A DNA stretch of 43,421 bases, taken from assembly GCA_937995735.1 (NCBI GenBank), contig CALKIZ010000062.1, positions 1-43,421 on the forward strand. The letters are read 5' to 3'. Positions 17,441 through 27,454 of this stretch are shown here, piece after piece (the first letter of the stretch is position 1; the number at the start of each line of letters is the position of its first letter). The notes beneath the pieces were generated by a model. The model ran no database searches and was not told the DNA's origin. It saw only the letters and a list, made by a program, of their open reading frames with translations. The translations under genes and the position numbers were made by a program. The DNA comes from an uncultured Neomegalonema sp. (lineage in GTDB: Bacteria > Pseudomonadota > Alphaproteobacteria > Rhodobacterales > Rhodobacteraceae).

Positions 17441-17746
17441 TTATTGGCCCTTGTCTTGTTCTGTTTCAGACAAAGATGCCCACCAATCTGCATAGGGTGT
17501 CTCGCTGGGTGGCAAGTTGCTGTAATCGGGTGCGCCGTCTCGCCACCACACTGCGCCCGTTTCGCCCAGGATGACTTTTGCTTCCAACACTCCTGTGGGG
17601 TCGCGCGCCATTCGAGCTTGCATGAGCGCTTTGACTGCCTTGCGCCGCGTACTGTCATCGAGGCTCGGATTGGTGCAGCGTTTTAGCACCCCGCGTGACA
17701 CAAGATAACGGCCATCGGGGGTGTGGGGTCTGTCTTTACGGGCCAT
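17441..17746 (-). CDS. Conserved small hypothetical protein
   Basis: This 101-aa protein has the pattern TPDGRYLVSRGVLKRCTNPS then LEAKVILGETGAVWWRDGAP and TPYADWW, which I recognise as a conserved small protein of alpha- and betaproteobacteria without assigned function. It is soluble, with no signal peptide or cysteine motif. It follows the TIGR02466 oxygenase gene on the same strand by 14 bases and is probably cotranscribed. No function is proposed. Confidence 0.8.
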   Translation of the reverse strand: MARKDRPHTPDGRYLVSRGVLKRCTNPSLDDSTRRKAVKALMQARMARDPTGVLEAKVILGETGAVWWRDGAPDYSNLPPSETPYADWWASLSETEQDKGQ

Positions 17747-17760
17747 GTTATCAAGCGGCT

Positions 17761-18435
17761 CTAACTCGGTGTCAGGTTCAGGGCGATGGAGATGCGAACA
17801 TCTTTGCCGTTATAAGGCCGCACCCCGTGACTGAGCCACGAGGGGAACATCACCAAGGTTCCGGCAACAGGACGCACCAGCTCGCTCGCGCCGACTGATT
17901 GTCCGCCGGGGGATTTCATCGCGATGTCAGGGGCAAGCATGGCGGGGCCGACGCCGCGCGGGTCTTGGATTTCAAACTCGCCGCCAAGGGACGGGTCCGA
18001 GCCTGCACCGCCGTCGCGCACATAGTATGTCGCGGACCAATAGGCGCCGGGATGGGTGTGGAACTCGTTGCCTTGGCCTTGCCGATTGACATTTGCCCAA
18101 GCGTTTAAGCGCCAGTTGATTTTCACCGGATTGCCCGCCCGGTCACAGGAAAGGCTCGTGGCGATTTGCTGTGCGGTGGATAACACCAGCTTGCCCGCAT
18201 CGCCGCACCAGTCGGGAAAGTCTGTCGGTGACTGCCATCCCCCCCAGTTTGAGTGATGCACGCTTTTTACCGACTTTTCCCGCTTGAAGATTTTCTCTTC
18301 CAACGCCGCATTGATTTTTTCGGCGTTGGGCATGGGAAAGAGCGCAATCGGCGTGGGAAACAAGTTCCGTAGTTGGACTTGCGGTCCGGCTTGTTGCGGT
18401 TTTGACGGCGCTGATTTTTGAGGCATTAAAGGCAT
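17761..18435 (-). CDS. TIGR02466-type 2OG-Fe(II) oxygenase
   Basis: This 224-aa protein belongs to the putative 2-oxoglutarate/Fe(II)-dependent oxygenases (TIGR02466). The metal and substrate residues are seen in NEFHTHPGAYWSATYYVR (His126/His128), VMFPSWLSHGVRPYNG (His203) and VRISIALNL (Arg214). The N-terminal NLFPTPIALFPMPNAEKINA is also characteristic. Substrates are not known for the family. The first 20 residues, rich in Pro/Ser/Lys, are probably disordered. Confidence 0.88.
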   Translation of the reverse strand: MPLMPQKSAPSKPQQAGPQVQLRNLFPTPIALFPMPNAEKINAALEEKIFKREKSVKSVHHSNWGGWQSPTDFPDWCGDAGKLVLSTAQQIATSLSCDRAGNPVKINWRLNAWANVNRQGQGNEFHTHPGAYWSATYYVRDGGAGSDPSLGGEFEIQDPRGVGPAMLAPDIAMKSPGGQSVGASELVRPVAGTLVMFPSWLSHGVRPYNGKDVRISIALNLTPS

Positions 18436-18549
18436 GACTGCGACTTAAAGCCTAATTGCGGCGGATTGCCAAGTACGAGGCTGTGCGGTTGTCTTTGACA
18501 CTGGCGTTTCACAGCCGTACCTCTCGCTTTGCAAGGTTTTGAGGACGCT

Positions 18550-20295
18550 ATGGACATTTTTGCAGAGTTTCGAACCACTATTCTCGCCGCGCTGGATATG
18601 CTGGTGGCTGACGGTACATTGCCCGAAGGGTTAGAGACGCGGGGCATTACGGCGGAACCCCCGCGTGATGCTACGCATGGTGATATTGCGTCGAATGCGG
18701 CGATGGCTGTTGCCAAGCCCGCAAAAAAGAATCCGCGAGAGATCGCATCGGCTTTGGCGACGATCCTTGCCGAAGACCCTCGCGTTGATAAAGCCGAGGT
18801 TGCCGGTCCCGGATTTATGAACTTGCGTTTGTCGGAAGCGTTCTGGCGTGAGCGCCTCGCAGATGCTTTGGTGCAGGGTGATGATTTCGGGAAGTCAGAT
18901 GTGGGGGCAGGGCGGCATGTGAATGTCGAATATGTCTCTGCGAACCCCACGGGTCCGCTGCATGTCGGGCATACACGCGGTGCGATTTTCGGAGACGCAT
19001 TGGCGTCTTTGCTTGAATTTGCAGGCCATAAAGTCACACGCGAATATTACATCAATGATGGCGGCTCACAGGTTGATACCCTCGCGCGGTCGGCATTTCA
19101 GCGGTACCGCGAAGCGCTGGGCCATGCACCGGAAATGGCGGAGGGATTGTATCCCGGCGATTATCTGATCCCAGTTGGTCAGGCGATGGTCGATAAATGG
19201 GGTGACAGCCTGCTCGATAAGCCTGAGGATGATTGGCTGCTTGACGTGCGCAACTTTGCGACGGACGCGATGATGGACCTTATCCGAGAGGATTTGGCCT
19301 CGGTTGGCGTTGTTATGGACGAGTTTTATTCAGAAAAATCGCTCTATGGCAAAGGCGTTATCGAGGATGCGATTGCAGCGCTGGAAGAAAAGGGATTGAT
19401 CTATCAGGGCGTTCTGGAGCCTCCCAAGGGGAAAAAGCCGGACGATTGGGAGCCGCGCGAACAGACGCTGTTTAAATCTTCCGAATTTGGTGACGACGTG
19501 GATCGTCCCATCAAGAAATCTGACGGGTCTTGGACGTATTTTGCGCCCGATATTGCGTATCACTACGATAAACTGCAACGCGCAGACGAGTTGATCGACG
19601 TGTTCGGTGCGGATCACGGCGGGTATGTCAAGCGGATGAAAGCCGCGTGTAAGGCGCTGTCGGGCGGCGAAGAACGCCTCGACATCAAATTGACGCAGCT
19701 CGTCAAGCTGTTCGAGAACGGCGCTGAATTCAAAATGTCCAAGCGGGCAGGGACTTTCGTGACGTTGAAAGACGTGATCGACATGGTTGGCCCGGACGTG
19801 ACGCGGTTTTCGATGCTTACCCGTAAAAACGACGCACCACTCGATTTTGACTTTGCCAAAGTGAAGGAACAGTCGAAAGACAACCCGGTTTATTACGTCC
19901 AATACGCCCATGCGCGTATTTGCTCCGCCATGCGAAAAGCGGCGAATGAAGCCGGGCTTTCAGCACTGAATGATGCGTCTCTGGCCAAATCAGATCTATC
20001 GACACTCAAGCACGAAGCGGCCCTCGGATTGGTGAAAAAAATCGCTGAATGGCCGCGTCAAGTACGTGGTGCGGCGGAAAATCACGAGCCGCACCGGATT
20101 GCATTCTACCTTTATGACCTCGCGTCGGAATTCCATTCAGTTTACAATTTAGGCGCTAAAAACCCCGAATTGCGCTTTGTTCAGGAGGGAAAAGAGATCG
20201 AGACAAAGGCTCTGTTAGCGCTGATTCGGGCGACTGCAATCACAATTTCTAATGGATTGCGAATCTTAGGCGTGACGCCTGTACAAGAAATGTAG
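18550..20295 (+). CDS. argS: Arginyl-tRNA synthetase
   Basis: This 581-aa class I synthetase charges tRNA-Arg. The HIGH signature is HVGH at residues 138-141 in ANPTGPLHVGHTRGAIFGD, and the KMSKS loop is FKMSKRAGT. The N-terminal ArgS additional domain (LPEGLETRGITAEPPRDATH) and C-terminal DALR anticodon domain are both complete. ATG 18550 has GAGG 6 bases upstream. It heads the conserved alphaproteobacterial cluster argS-SPOR-nagZ-scpA-scpB. Confidence 0.97.
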   Translation: MDIFAEFRTTILAALDMLVADGTLPEGLETRGITAEPPRDATHGDIASNAAMAVAKPAKKNPREIASALATILAEDPRVDKAEVAGPGFMNLRLSEAFWRERLADALVQGDDFGKSDVGAGRHVNVEYVSANPTGPLHVGHTRGAIFGDALASLLEFAGHKVTREYYINDGGSQVDTLARSAFQRYREALGHAPEMAEGLYPGDYLIPVGQAMVDKWGDSLLDKPEDDWLLDVRNFATDAMMDLIREDLASVGVVMDEFYSEKSLYGKGVIEDAIAALEEKGLIYQGVLEPPKGKKPDDWEPREQTLFKSSEFGDDVDRPIKKSDGSWTYFAPDIAYHYDKLQRADELIDVFGADHGGYVKRMKAACKALSGGEERLDIKLTQLVKLFENGAEFKMSKRAGTFVTLKDVIDMVGPDVTRFSMLTRKNDAPLDFDFAKVKEQSKDNPVYYVQYAHARICSAMRKAANEAGLSALNDASLAKSDLSTLKHEAALGLVKKIAEWPRQVRGAAENHEPHRIAFYLYDLASEFHSVYNLGAKNPELRFVQEGKEIETKALLALIRATAITISNGLRILGVTPVQEM

Positions 20296-20378
20296 TAGTG
20301 TAACCCAAATCACTGAACGTGCTTCGTAAAGGCGGAGTGGAGCGCGCAATAATTAAAACAAACCGCCGGGCAGTAAAA

Positions 20379-21674
20379 ATGAACAACGAAATCGATCTCT
20401 TAGACGAGCTCGAGCGTGAAGAACGTGACGAGCGACTTGCAGCAGGTGGGGGCGGCGCTGGCGCGGCCCTTGGCGTCCTTCTAACTTTTGTGATCGGGTG
20501 CGGTTTGGTTTTTGCCTCGTACAAACTCGGTCAGCGAAAGACTGTCGATGAACCCCCTTTGATTGCGGCGAATGATGCGCCAATCAAGGTTTCCCCCGAC
20601 GACGCGGGCGGGTCGATCATTCCAAATACGGATAACCTCGCGAATGTGATGCTTGATGGCAACCGTCCAGCCGCAAGCGATTATGCTTTGCGCGATGGCG
20701 TTATTGTCGAAGCTAACTTACCGGATCGTTCGATTGATCAAGTTGCGTCAACGGCAGAAACCCGTGAAATTCGCCGCGAAGTGACGCAATTGACAGGGCT
20801 TGAGGCAAAAACCACGATTGCCGGCGAACCTTCGCTCTCGATTGACGGTGCTCCGGATCGTTCGGAAGAGCAACTGATTGTCGCGAGTGGCGATGTTGTG
20901 CCAAACACAACGTCTGCGTTGCCAGAGATAGTGATAACTGAGGCAAGTGCAGAGAGTTATGTCCCCGCTGCGGGTGATGTGACGTTCACTGCAGGGACCG
21001 ATGCGACGCTTCCCTCAGCAATTGACGGGACGACCCCGGCTCCGATTGAAGTGACACTTCCCCCGGAAGTTGTCGTCAGCGATACAATTATTGCACCGCA
21101 ATCCGCGATTGTTGCGAATGTTGAAGAGCCTCAGGGTCTTCAGATTACGACGCGGTTGCCGACGCCAAAACCGAATTTAGTTCCATCGCGGGCGCGTCAA
21201 ATCGTTGCCGAAAATATTGAAACGATCCCTGCACTTGCACCTGAGACTAGGACAATAAGACCTCAGATCCGGCAACAGCTGGAACCGGCTATTGCACGGT
21301 TGCCGACACCGGCGCTTGCGCCAGTGCAGCAACGCCAAAATCAATTGGTTCAACCTGTGCCCGTGCCCGAAATTTCTACGACACCAAGCGTTCAACGTGT
21401 GCGCGTTCCGCCTCAGCCGATAGGCGATGCTCAAGTGCAGCTTGGCGCATTTCCATCCCCAGGCGAAGTACGTGGCCGCTGGGCAAATATCAGAGCGCGG
21501 CATCCTGATCTGCTTGGCCAGCTTGGTCTACAAGTTCTGCCGGTTCAAACGTCGGATGGCAGGCAGCTGTTCCGGATGCGGATTGGTCCGTTGCGCGATA
21601 CGGTTCGTGCGGCGCAACTCTGCCAAGCACTGGCAGGGCGCGGTGTAGATTGTTTCGTCCCGCAACGCCGCTAA
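20379..21674 (+). CDS. SPOR-domain cell-division-associated protein
   Basis: About 431 aa. A short charged cytoplasmic tail (NNEIDLLDELEREERDERL) and one membrane helix (about 26-48) are followed by a long disordered Pro/Thr/Glu-rich periplasmic region. A C-terminal SPOR domain starts at about residue 350 (VQLGAFPSPGEVRGRWANIR ... FRMRIGPLRDTVRAAQLCQA). SPOR domains bind denuded peptidoglycan at the division septum. The gene stands between argS and nagZ as in many alphaproteobacteria. The start is uncertain: ATG 20379 is preferred, GTG 20319 would add 20 residues. Neither has a strong ribosome binding site. Confidence 0.92.
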   Translation: MNNEIDLLDELEREERDERLAAGGGGAGAALGVLLTFVIGCGLVFASYKLGQRKTVDEPPLIAANDAPIKVSPDDAGGSIIPNTDNLANVMLDGNRPAASDYALRDGVIVEANLPDRSIDQVASTAETREIRREVTQLTGLEAKTTIAGEPSLSIDGAPDRSEEQLIVASGDVVPNTTSALPEIVITEASAESYVPAAGDVTFTAGTDATLPSAIDGTTPAPIEVTLPPEVVVSDTIIAPQSAIVANVEEPQGLQITTRLPTPKPNLVPSRARQIVAENIETIPALAPETRTIRPQIRQQLEPAIARLPTPALAPVQQRQNQLVQPVPVPEISTTPSVQRVRVPPQPIGDAQVQLGAFPSPGEVRGRWANIRARHPDLLGQLGLQVLPVQTSDGRQLFRMRIGPLRDTVRAAQLCQALAGRGVDCFVPQRR

Positions 21675-21687
21675 AAGAAGGCTGATA

Positions 21688-22710
21688 ATGACGAAAGCCG
21701 CGATCTTTGGGTGTTCCGGCCTAAGCCTGACCGATGAGGAACGCGGCTTTTTTCGAGAGACTGCGCCTTGGGGTTTTATTCTCTTTGCGCGCAATATCGA
21801 CAACCCGGATCAAGTCGCGGCTCTTTGCGATGATTTGCGAGGAAGTGTGGGCCGGAATGCGCCCATCCTGATTGATCAGGAAGGCGGGCGCGTTGCGCGG
21901 TTACGCGCTCCACATTGGCGGGAATGGTTCCCCGCGCTTATACTTGCTGAAGCCAGTGAACTGACCGAGGCCGAACGCTGTACCGCGCTGTCTTTGCGGT
22001 ATGAAATTATCGGTAGGGAGCTTCGCGCCAGCGGTATCGACGTTGATTGCGCACCGCTTCTCGATGTGCCCGCGCCAGAAGGTCACGATGTCATCGGGGA
22101 CCGCGCGTTGGGCGCTGATCCTGAAACTGTGACACGCCGCGCCCGCGCCGTCTTTGACGGGTTGCTCCGTGCCGGTGTCCTGCCTGTCGTCAAGCATGTT
22201 CCCGGTCATGGTCGCGCTGCAGTAGACAGTCACAAATCACTACCCGTAGTGGACGCGAGTCTAGAAGACCTACGAGGTGTTGATTTTGCACCATTTGCCG
22301 CTTTTGCGGACGCGCCGCTGGCTATGACGGCTCATGTGGTTTATTCGGTCTTAGACAATGAGCGTTGTGCGACGGTTTCTCCTACCGTGATTGCGCTTAT
22401 TCGGGACGAATTGGGGATGGATGGCTTGCTCATGACGGATGATCTGTCGATGCACGCTCTACAGGGTGATTTTGCGGATCGCACGCGGGATTCGCTCGCC
22501 GCAGGCTGTGATGTTGTTTTGCATTGCAATGGCGAGATGGCTGAGATGCAGGCGATTGCCCCTGCTTTGCCGGAACTGAGCGGAGATGCGCTGCGCCGCG
22601 CCTTACACGCCGAGGCATTGCGGAACGGGGCAGATACTTCTGAGCACCTTGATTCCCTTGATAAACGCTATGCGACTTTGGTGGAACGGGTAGGGACAAT
22701 TCATGCCTGA
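21688..22710 (+). CDS. nagZ: Beta-N-acetylhexosaminidase (GH3 family)
   Basis: This 340-aa glycoside hydrolase of family 3 removes N-acetylglucosamine from anhydro-muropeptides in peptidoglycan recycling. The NagZ signature KHVPGHG is at 169-175, with the flexible-loop Asp180/His182 acid-base pair (AVDSHKSLPVVD). The nucleophile is in LLMTDDLSMHAL (Asp251). No signal peptide is seen, fitting a cytoplasmic enzyme. Its end overlaps scpA by 8 bases. Confidence 0.96.
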   Translation: MTKAAIFGCSGLSLTDEERGFFRETAPWGFILFARNIDNPDQVAALCDDLRGSVGRNAPILIDQEGGRVARLRAPHWREWFPALILAEASELTEAERCTALSLRYEIIGRELRASGIDVDCAPLLDVPAPEGHDVIGDRALGADPETVTRRARAVFDGLLRAGVLPVVKHVPGHGRAAVDSHKSLPVVDASLEDLRGVDFAPFAAFADAPLAMTAHVVYSVLDNERCATVSPTVIALIRDELGMDGLLMTDDLSMHALQGDFADRTRDSLAAGCDVVLHCNGEMAEMQAIAPALPELSGDALRRALHAEALRNGADTSEHLDSLDKRYATLVERVGTIHA

Positions 22711-23575
22711 TGGGGATTTAGAAGAATTCGAAACAGGGTCGAACAGCTTGCTGATCGACATTGATGGTTTTGAAGGCCCGTTAGATGTTCTGTTGATGCT
22801 GGCGCGGTCGCAAAAGGTCGATCTGCGGCAAGTTTCTATCCTGCAACTCGCAGAACAATATCTTGCCTTTGTCGCGGAGGCACGAAAGCTGCGCCTCGAA
22901 CTGGCGGCGGATTATCTGGTGACAGCGGCATGGCTTGCCTATCTGAAATCGCGGCTGTTGCTGCCGGTTGAAGAAAAAGCCGAAGACGAAATTGATGCCG
23001 ACGAGATGGCGGCACGCTTGGCGTTTCAGCTTCAACGGCTGGAGGCGATGCGGAAGGCGGCGGCGACATTGTTTGGCCGTGACCAGCTACACCGTGATGT
23101 GTTTGTGCGCGGTGTGCCGGAAACAGTGGTCGTCGAAAAGCAAATCGAGTGGAAATGTACGCTGATCGACCTGTTGGGGTCTTACGCCAAGATCAAAAGC
23201 AAAGGGTCTTACAAGCCTTTGCATGTTGAGCGGGCGAAAGCCTATGCGATGGAGCAGGCGCTTGCAAAGCTGCGTAAGATCGTTGGGGAGACTCCGAACT
23301 GGACGCGGCTGGAAATGTTTTTGCCGGAAGACTGGCGCGATAAAAAGATGACCCGCTCGGCGATTGCGAGCACTTTCGCTGCCAGCCTCGAATTGGCGCG
23401 GGAAGGGCAGATTTCGCTGCGGCAGTCCGAGGTGTTCGGCCCGATCTATCTGCGCGATGTGACCGAAGATGATCGCGCGCCGGACCTGACAGCGGGGCTT
23501 GATGCTGCGGTGGTGACGGATAACAACCGCAAGACCCAGCGCCGCGACCTTAGTGTGAAAGGGAAGGTGGCTTGA
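22703..23575 (+). CDS. scpA: Segregation and condensation protein A
   Basis: This 290-aa kleisin subunit bridges SMC heads in the bacterial condensin. The N-terminal signature GFEGPLDVLLMLARSQKVDL and YLVTAAWLAYLKSRLLLP are unmistakable, and a winged-helix-like C-terminal part follows. The ATG lies inside the end of nagZ, and the stop overlaps the TTG start of scpB, so nagZ-scpA-scpB are coupled. Confidence 0.96.
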   Translation: MPDGDLEEFETGSNSLLIDIDGFEGPLDVLLMLARSQKVDLRQVSILQLAEQYLAFVAEARKLRLELAADYLVTAAWLAYLKSRLLLPVEEKAEDEIDADEMAARLAFQLQRLEAMRKAAATLFGRDQLHRDVFVRGVPETVVVEKQIEWKCTLIDLLGSYAKIKSKGSYKPLHVERAKAYAMEQALAKLRKIVGETPNWTRLEMFLPEDWRDKKMTRSAIASTFAASLELAREGQISLRQSEVFGPIYLRDVTEDDRAPDLTAGLDAAVVTDNNRKTQRRDLSVKGKVA

Positions 23576-24240
23576 GCGAGGAACCGCAAGCCGAGGAAGC
23601 ACCAGCCCAACCGTTTTCGGCCCCCACACCGGACGAACAGGACCGCATGATCGAAGCGATCCTTTTTGCCAGTAAAGAACCCCTCTCAACCGATGAAATT
23701 GAACAGCGGATGCCGAAAGGCTCTGATGCCGCCGAAGCGTTGCGGCGGGTTGAGACGGCTTATGAAGGGCGCGGCGTCACAGTTGTGCGCGTTGCCGGAA
23801 AATGGGCCTTGCGGACGGCTTCTGATCTGAGCTTTTTGCTGCGTGAAGAAGCGCAGGAAACGCGAAAGCTGTCCCGCGCGGCGACGGAAACACTTGCGAT
23901 TATTGCCTATCATCAGCCGGTTACACGCGCGGAAATCGAAGAAATTCGCGGTGTTGCTGTGTCGAAGGGGACGATTGATCTGTTGCTTGACCTCGAATGG
24001 ATTAAGCTCGGTCGTCGCCGCGAAACACCGGGACGGCCCGTTACGTTTGTGACGACTGATGTATTCCTCGAACATTTCGGTCTTGAGAGTGTGAAAGACT
24101 TGCCGGGTGTTGAAGAACTGAAACGCTCCGGTTTGTTGGATGCGAAGTCTGTTGCGATTGCACCGCAAAAAGATGATGACGATGTGCTGGAAATAGACGA
24201 CGAAGACGGGCCGGGTGAAGAGCCGAACTTGTTTAATTGA
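23572..24240 (+). CDS. scpB: Segregation and condensation protein B
   Basis: This 222-aa winged-helix partner of ScpA has the conserved EAILFASKEPLS, LSRAATETLAIIAYHQPVTR and EIRGVAVSKGTIDLLLDLEW segments. The tail after residue 195 is very acidic (DDDDVLEIDDEDG). It begins with TTG 23572 in a TTGA overlap with the scpA stop, with GGAAGGTGG just upstream. In many alphaproteobacteria tatA follows; here the operon ends and a convergent gene begins 38 bases later. Confidence 0.95.
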   Translation: MSEEPQAEEAPAQPFSAPTPDEQDRMIEAILFASKEPLSTDEIEQRMPKGSDAAEALRRVETAYEGRGVTVVRVAGKWALRTASDLSFLLREEAQETRKLSRAATETLAIIAYHQPVTRAEIEEIRGVAVSKGTIDLLLDLEWIKLGRRRETPGRPVTFVTTDVFLEHFGLESVKDLPGVEELKRSGLLDAKSVAIAPQKDDDDVLEIDDEDGPGEEPNLFN

Positions 24241-24278
24241 TGATGCTCGTGCCGAGCGGTCAGTTCATCTCTTGAAGA

Positions 24279-25382
24279 CTATTTAAAGTGCTTCGAGAGT
24301 TTCAGTCCTTGGCCCTGATAGTTCGAGCCTAGGCCGCCGACACCATAGAGAATGTCGGGGGTTTCGCGCATCGCTTCATAGACAAGCCGTCCGACGATCT
24401 GGCCATGTTCGAGCGCGAAAGGTGTCTCGTGACAGCGGACTTCGAGGACGCCGCGCGCGCCGGAGCCGCCCGCTGCTGAATGTCCGAAACCCGGATCGAA
24501 GAAACCGGCGTAATGCACTCTGAATTCACCCACGAGGGCGGAATAGGGCGTCATCTCTGCGGCACAGGTTGGCGGGACGTGAACGGCCTCGCGCGAGGCG
24601 AGGATGTAGAATGCGCCGGGGTCCAGGATAAGTCGTCCGTGCCGGTCGGTGTAGAGCGCATCCCAGTAATCTTCGATTGCATACGCGCCGATCTTTTCCA
24701 AATCAATCAGGCCCGTGTGTTGCTTGGCGCGGTAGCCAATCGGCCCTTTATCGTTCGTGCGGAGATTGACGCTAAACCCGACACCATCCGTGTCGATGTC
24801 GGCAGTCTCTTCGCCCTCGACATGGACAAGACGCTCATTCGTGTGGAGCGCGTGGAGGGCTTCGCCGGAGTAAAGGGTGTTTCCAGCGCGAAACCGCATT
24901 TGATTGAGGCGGATGCCGGTACGGGCCAGCACTGAAAATGTGCGCGGGGAAATTTCAGCATAGAGCGGGCCGCTATATCCCGGCTCAAGGCGGTCAAACT
25001 CGGTCCCGTTGTCACAGATCAAGCGGGTAAAAAGATCGAGGCGGCCTGTCGAACTTTTGGCATTGGCGACTGCGCTGATTCCGACGGGTAGATCAATCGA
25101 CTCGAGCAAAGGCACGAGATAGACGCATCCCATTTCGAGGACTGCGCCCGCCGTCAGGTCAATCTCGTGCATTGAGAAATCTGCAAGCCGCTCTGCGACG
25201 GTGGTGTTTGCTCCGGGCAGAAAGCTGGCACGGATTCGGTAAGCTATTCGCCCCAAGCGTAAGTCGATGCTGGCAGGTTGAATTTGCCCTTCAACGATAG
25301 GGGTGTCTGGCCGTAATGCACCGGAGTCGAGCATTGCCCGAATGTCTTGCGAGGGCAGAACGCCGGATGCAGAGTGTTGCAT
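24279..25382 (-). CDS. dcd: dCTP deaminase, long alphaproteobacterial form
   Basis: This 367-aa protein has two dUTPase/DCD-like halves. The first begins GQIQPASIDLRLGRIAYRIR and contains VANAKSSTGRLDLFTRLICD. The second includes the active-site-like GEFRVHYAGFFDPGFGH and VLEVRCHETPFALEHGQ. It is about twice the size of the enterobacterial enzyme, as usual for the alphaproteobacterial form annotated as 2'-deoxycytidine 5'-triphosphate deaminase. It makes dUTP from dCTP for thymidylate synthesis. ATG 25382 is chosen; GTG starts at 25388 and 25400 are possible. It lies just downstream of tRNA-Pro on the same strand. Confidence 0.94.
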   Translation of the reverse strand: MQHSASGVLPSQDIRAMLDSGALRPDTPIVEGQIQPASIDLRLGRIAYRIRASFLPGANTTVAERLADFSMHEIDLTAGAVLEMGCVYLVPLLESIDLPVGISAVANAKSSTGRLDLFTRLICDNGTEFDRLEPGYSGPLYAEISPRTFSVLARTGIRLNQMRFRAGNTLYSGEALHALHTNERLVHVEGEETADIDTDGVGFSVNLRTNDKGPIGYRAKQHTGLIDLEKIGAYAIEDYWDALYTDRHGRLILDPGAFYILASREAVHVPPTCAAEMTPYSALVGEFRVHYAGFFDPGFGHSAAGGSGARGVLEVRCHETPFALEHGQIVGRLVYEAMRETPDILYGVGGLGSNYQGQGLKLSKHFK

Positions 25383-25416
25383 CGTCACGTTGTCCCCCAC
25401 AAATAAAGTTTGAAAA

Positions 25417-25493
25417 TGGTCGGGCTAGCAGGATTTGAACCTACGACCTTTCGTCCCCCAGACGAACGCGCTACCAAACTGCGCTATAGCCCG
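25417..25493 (-). tRNA. tRNA-Pro (anticodon GGG)
   Basis: A complete cloverleaf is visible on the minus strand. The acceptor CGGGCTA pairs with TAGCCCG, followed by A and an encoded CCA. The D arm holds GCGCAGTTTGGTAGCGC. The anticodon stem TTCGT/ACGAA encloses the 7-base loop CTGGGGG, giving anticodon GGG. The T arm GTAGGTTCAAATCCTGC is standard. Total length is 77 bases. Confidence 0.97.
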
Positions 25494-25539
25494 ATGCCCG
25501 TGGTATAGCGCCGGATACCTGCCGGCGCAACGCCTGTTG

Positions 25540-25980
25540 TCAGGCAGTTTTTAGGACTTCTTCGCCCGCCAGTTCAGTACGAAGAGCAATCAATTCATTA
25601 AGAACCGTTTGCAGCTCTTGACGTTCGCTCACAGTGATCGCCGATGTTTCTGATGATCCTGCAGGTGCGTTAATTTCGGTGACTATATTGTTCGTCAAAC
25701 CGGCGACGACCGCTTCATCACGATCCGAGATTGCTTTCACACCTTGTTCGCGGAGCGCTTTTTGTACGCCTTTGATGGAATACCCATCAACATGAAGCAT
25801 CGCCTGCACGCCCTTTAGCAGCGACACATCTTCAGGGCGATAATAACGTCGGCCACCGCCGCGTTTCATTGGTTTGATTTGAGGGAACTTTGTTTCCCAA
25901 AATCGCAGGACGTGCGCGGGCACTTCGAGTTCGTTAGAGACTTCACTTATTGTCCGAAACGCCTGATTGGATTTAGTCAT
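25540..25980 (-). CDS. MerR-family regulator
   Basis: This 146-aa protein has an N-terminal MerR winged helix ([20 protein letters not shown], then [13 protein letters not shown]-like) with the conserved arginine and tyrosine residues, and [18 protein letters not shown]. No cysteine metal site is present, so it is not a classical metal sensor. In alphaproteobacteria a MerR-type gene routinely follows ihfA, as here (42 bases apart), but its targets are unknown to me. Confidence 0.92.
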   Translation of the reverse strand: MTKSNQAFRTISEVSNELEVPAHVLRFWETKFPQIKPMKRGGGRRYYRPEDVSLLKGVQAMLHVDGYSIKGVQKALREQGVKAISDRDEAVVAGLTNNIVTEINAPAGSSETSAITVSERQELQTVLNELIALRTELAGEEVLKTA

Positions 25981-26022
25981 CTAGCGCCTCCTACAGCGAA
26001 ATAGTTATCTTTCGTGAAAATA

Positions 26023-26352
26023 TCACGCTGTTTTTGCCTGAGATGCTGAACCGTTGGCAGCACCTTCGTTTATCATGTCTTTTAGAACATGTGACGGACG
26101 AAATACAAGAACCCGACGAGGATCAATCGCAGCTTCTTCGCCAGTCTTTGGATTGCGACCGACACGTCCCTTTTTTTCTCGTACACTGAACGTACCAAAA
26201 GATGAGATTTTAACTTTCTCACCTTTGGTTAAAGCCACCGAGACATGTTCTAGGACGGATTCTACAAGTTGTGCCGACTCATTCCTGGAGAGTCCCAAAG
26301 CATTGTATACGGATTCACTCAGGTCTGCGCGCGTAACTGTTTTTCCCGTCAT
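26023..26352 (-). CDS. ihfA: Integration host factor alpha subunit
   Basis: This 109-aa HU/IHF-family DNA-bending protein shows [40 protein letters not shown] and the arm signature [20 protein letters not shown]. The ATG at 26352 is preceded by GGGAGG about 10 bases upstream; a GTG 30 bases further upstream would place that site inside the gene. It stands between fabH and the MerR gene in the standard alphaproteobacterial order. Confidence 0.95.
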   Translation of the reverse strand: MTGKTVTRADLSESVYNALGLSRNESAQLVESVLEHVSVALTKGEKVKISSFGTFSVREKKGRVGRNPKTGEEAAIDPRRVLVFRPSHVLKDMINEGAANGSASQAKTA

Positions 26353-26476
26353 GGACGTTCTGCCTCCCAAAATATTCACCAACGTTAGTCTCTACCGGAA
26401 AAATGTGTCAACGACCAAAGCCGCATTACACCCGTATGCGGACGAAAATTTGCCGTAATTGGCAAAAAAACCTCTT

Positions 26477-27454
26477 TTACCAGCGCATTGCGGCTGCGCC
26501 CCACGTAAACCCGCCACCCATTGCCTCAAAAAGTAGCAAGTTATTTGGTACAACACGCCCATCCCGCACAGCCCGATCAAGCGCCAGTGGAATCGATGCC
26601 GCCGATGTATTGCCATGCTCGGATACAGTTAGAATCACTTGTTCCATCGGAATTCCGACTTTCCGGGCCGTTGCCTCGATAATCCTGTGATTTGCCTGAT
26701 GCGGGATAACCCAATCGACGTCTTCGCTCGTTGCTCCGGCACTTTCGAGTGCTGTTTCACCAATCGTCGCCAGGTTTGATACAGCGTGGCGGAAAACTTC
26801 TTTGCCGCGCATCCTGAGGCAACCGGCTGTTCCTGTCGTAGACGGACCACCATCAACGTAAAGCAATTCGTTATGGGTTCCGTCAGACCTGAGTTCGGTG
26901 CTCAAAATGCCCCGATCCGCTTTTGTACCTTGGCCCTCTTGCCCTTGCAAAACAACCGCACCCGCGCCATCGCCAAACAACACACAGGTTGTGCGATCAG
27001 TCCAATCGAGAATACGGGAGAAGGTTTCTGCGCCAATAACGAGGGCATTGGTTACTTTTCCGGTCTCGATAAATTGCGCCGCGACTGAAAGTGCATAGAC
27101 GAAACCGGAGCAAACCGCCTGCACATCGAAAGCGAAACCTTTCGTCGTCCCTAGTTTGTATTGAACGCGCGTCGCCGTAGATGGGAAGGTTTGATCCGGC
27201 GTTGCAGTTGCCACGATAATTAAATCAATTTCAGTGGCGCTTATTTGTGCCATAGCGAGAGCGCGCCCGGCGGCTTTGGTCGCCAGATCAGAGGTCCATT
27301 CGCCGTCGGCAGCGATATGACGCTGTTTGATGCCCGTCCGTGCAAAAATCCACTCATCTGTCGTATCGACGGTTTTAGACAACTCATCGTTTGTTAGAAT
27401 GCGTTCAGGCAGATAAGATCCGCTGCCCAACGCGACCGCGCGGCGAATGCTCAC
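26477..27454 (-). CDS. fabH: 3-oxoacyl-ACP synthase III
   Basis: This 325-aa enzyme starts fatty acid synthesis by condensing acetyl-CoA with malonyl-ACP. The catalytic triad is complete: Cys115 ([12 protein letters not shown]), His252 ([11 protein letters not shown]) and Asn282 ([10 protein letters not shown]). Its GTG start overlaps the plsX stop by 4 bases, so translation is coupled. Confidence 0.97.
   Translation of the reverse strand: MSIRRAVALGSGSYLPERILTNDELSKTVDTTDEWIFARTGIKQRHIAADGEWTSDLATKAAGRALAMAQISATEIDLIIVATATPDQTFPSTATRVQYKLGTTKGFAFDVQAVCSGFVYALSVAAQFIETGKVTNALVIGAETFSRILDWTDRTTCVLFGDGAGAVVLQGQEGQGTKADRGILSTELRSDGTHNELLYVDGGPSTTGTAGCLRMRGKEVFRHAVSNLATIGETALESAGATSEDVDWVIPHQANHRIIEATARKVGIPMEQVILTVSEHGNTSAASIPLALDRAVRDGRVVPNNLLLFEAMGGGFTWGAAAMRW

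Noticed and set aside
24241-24278. Terminator between scpB and dcd
   Set aside because: Only a 5-bp stem GCTCG/CGAGC without a T-run is present; too weak.
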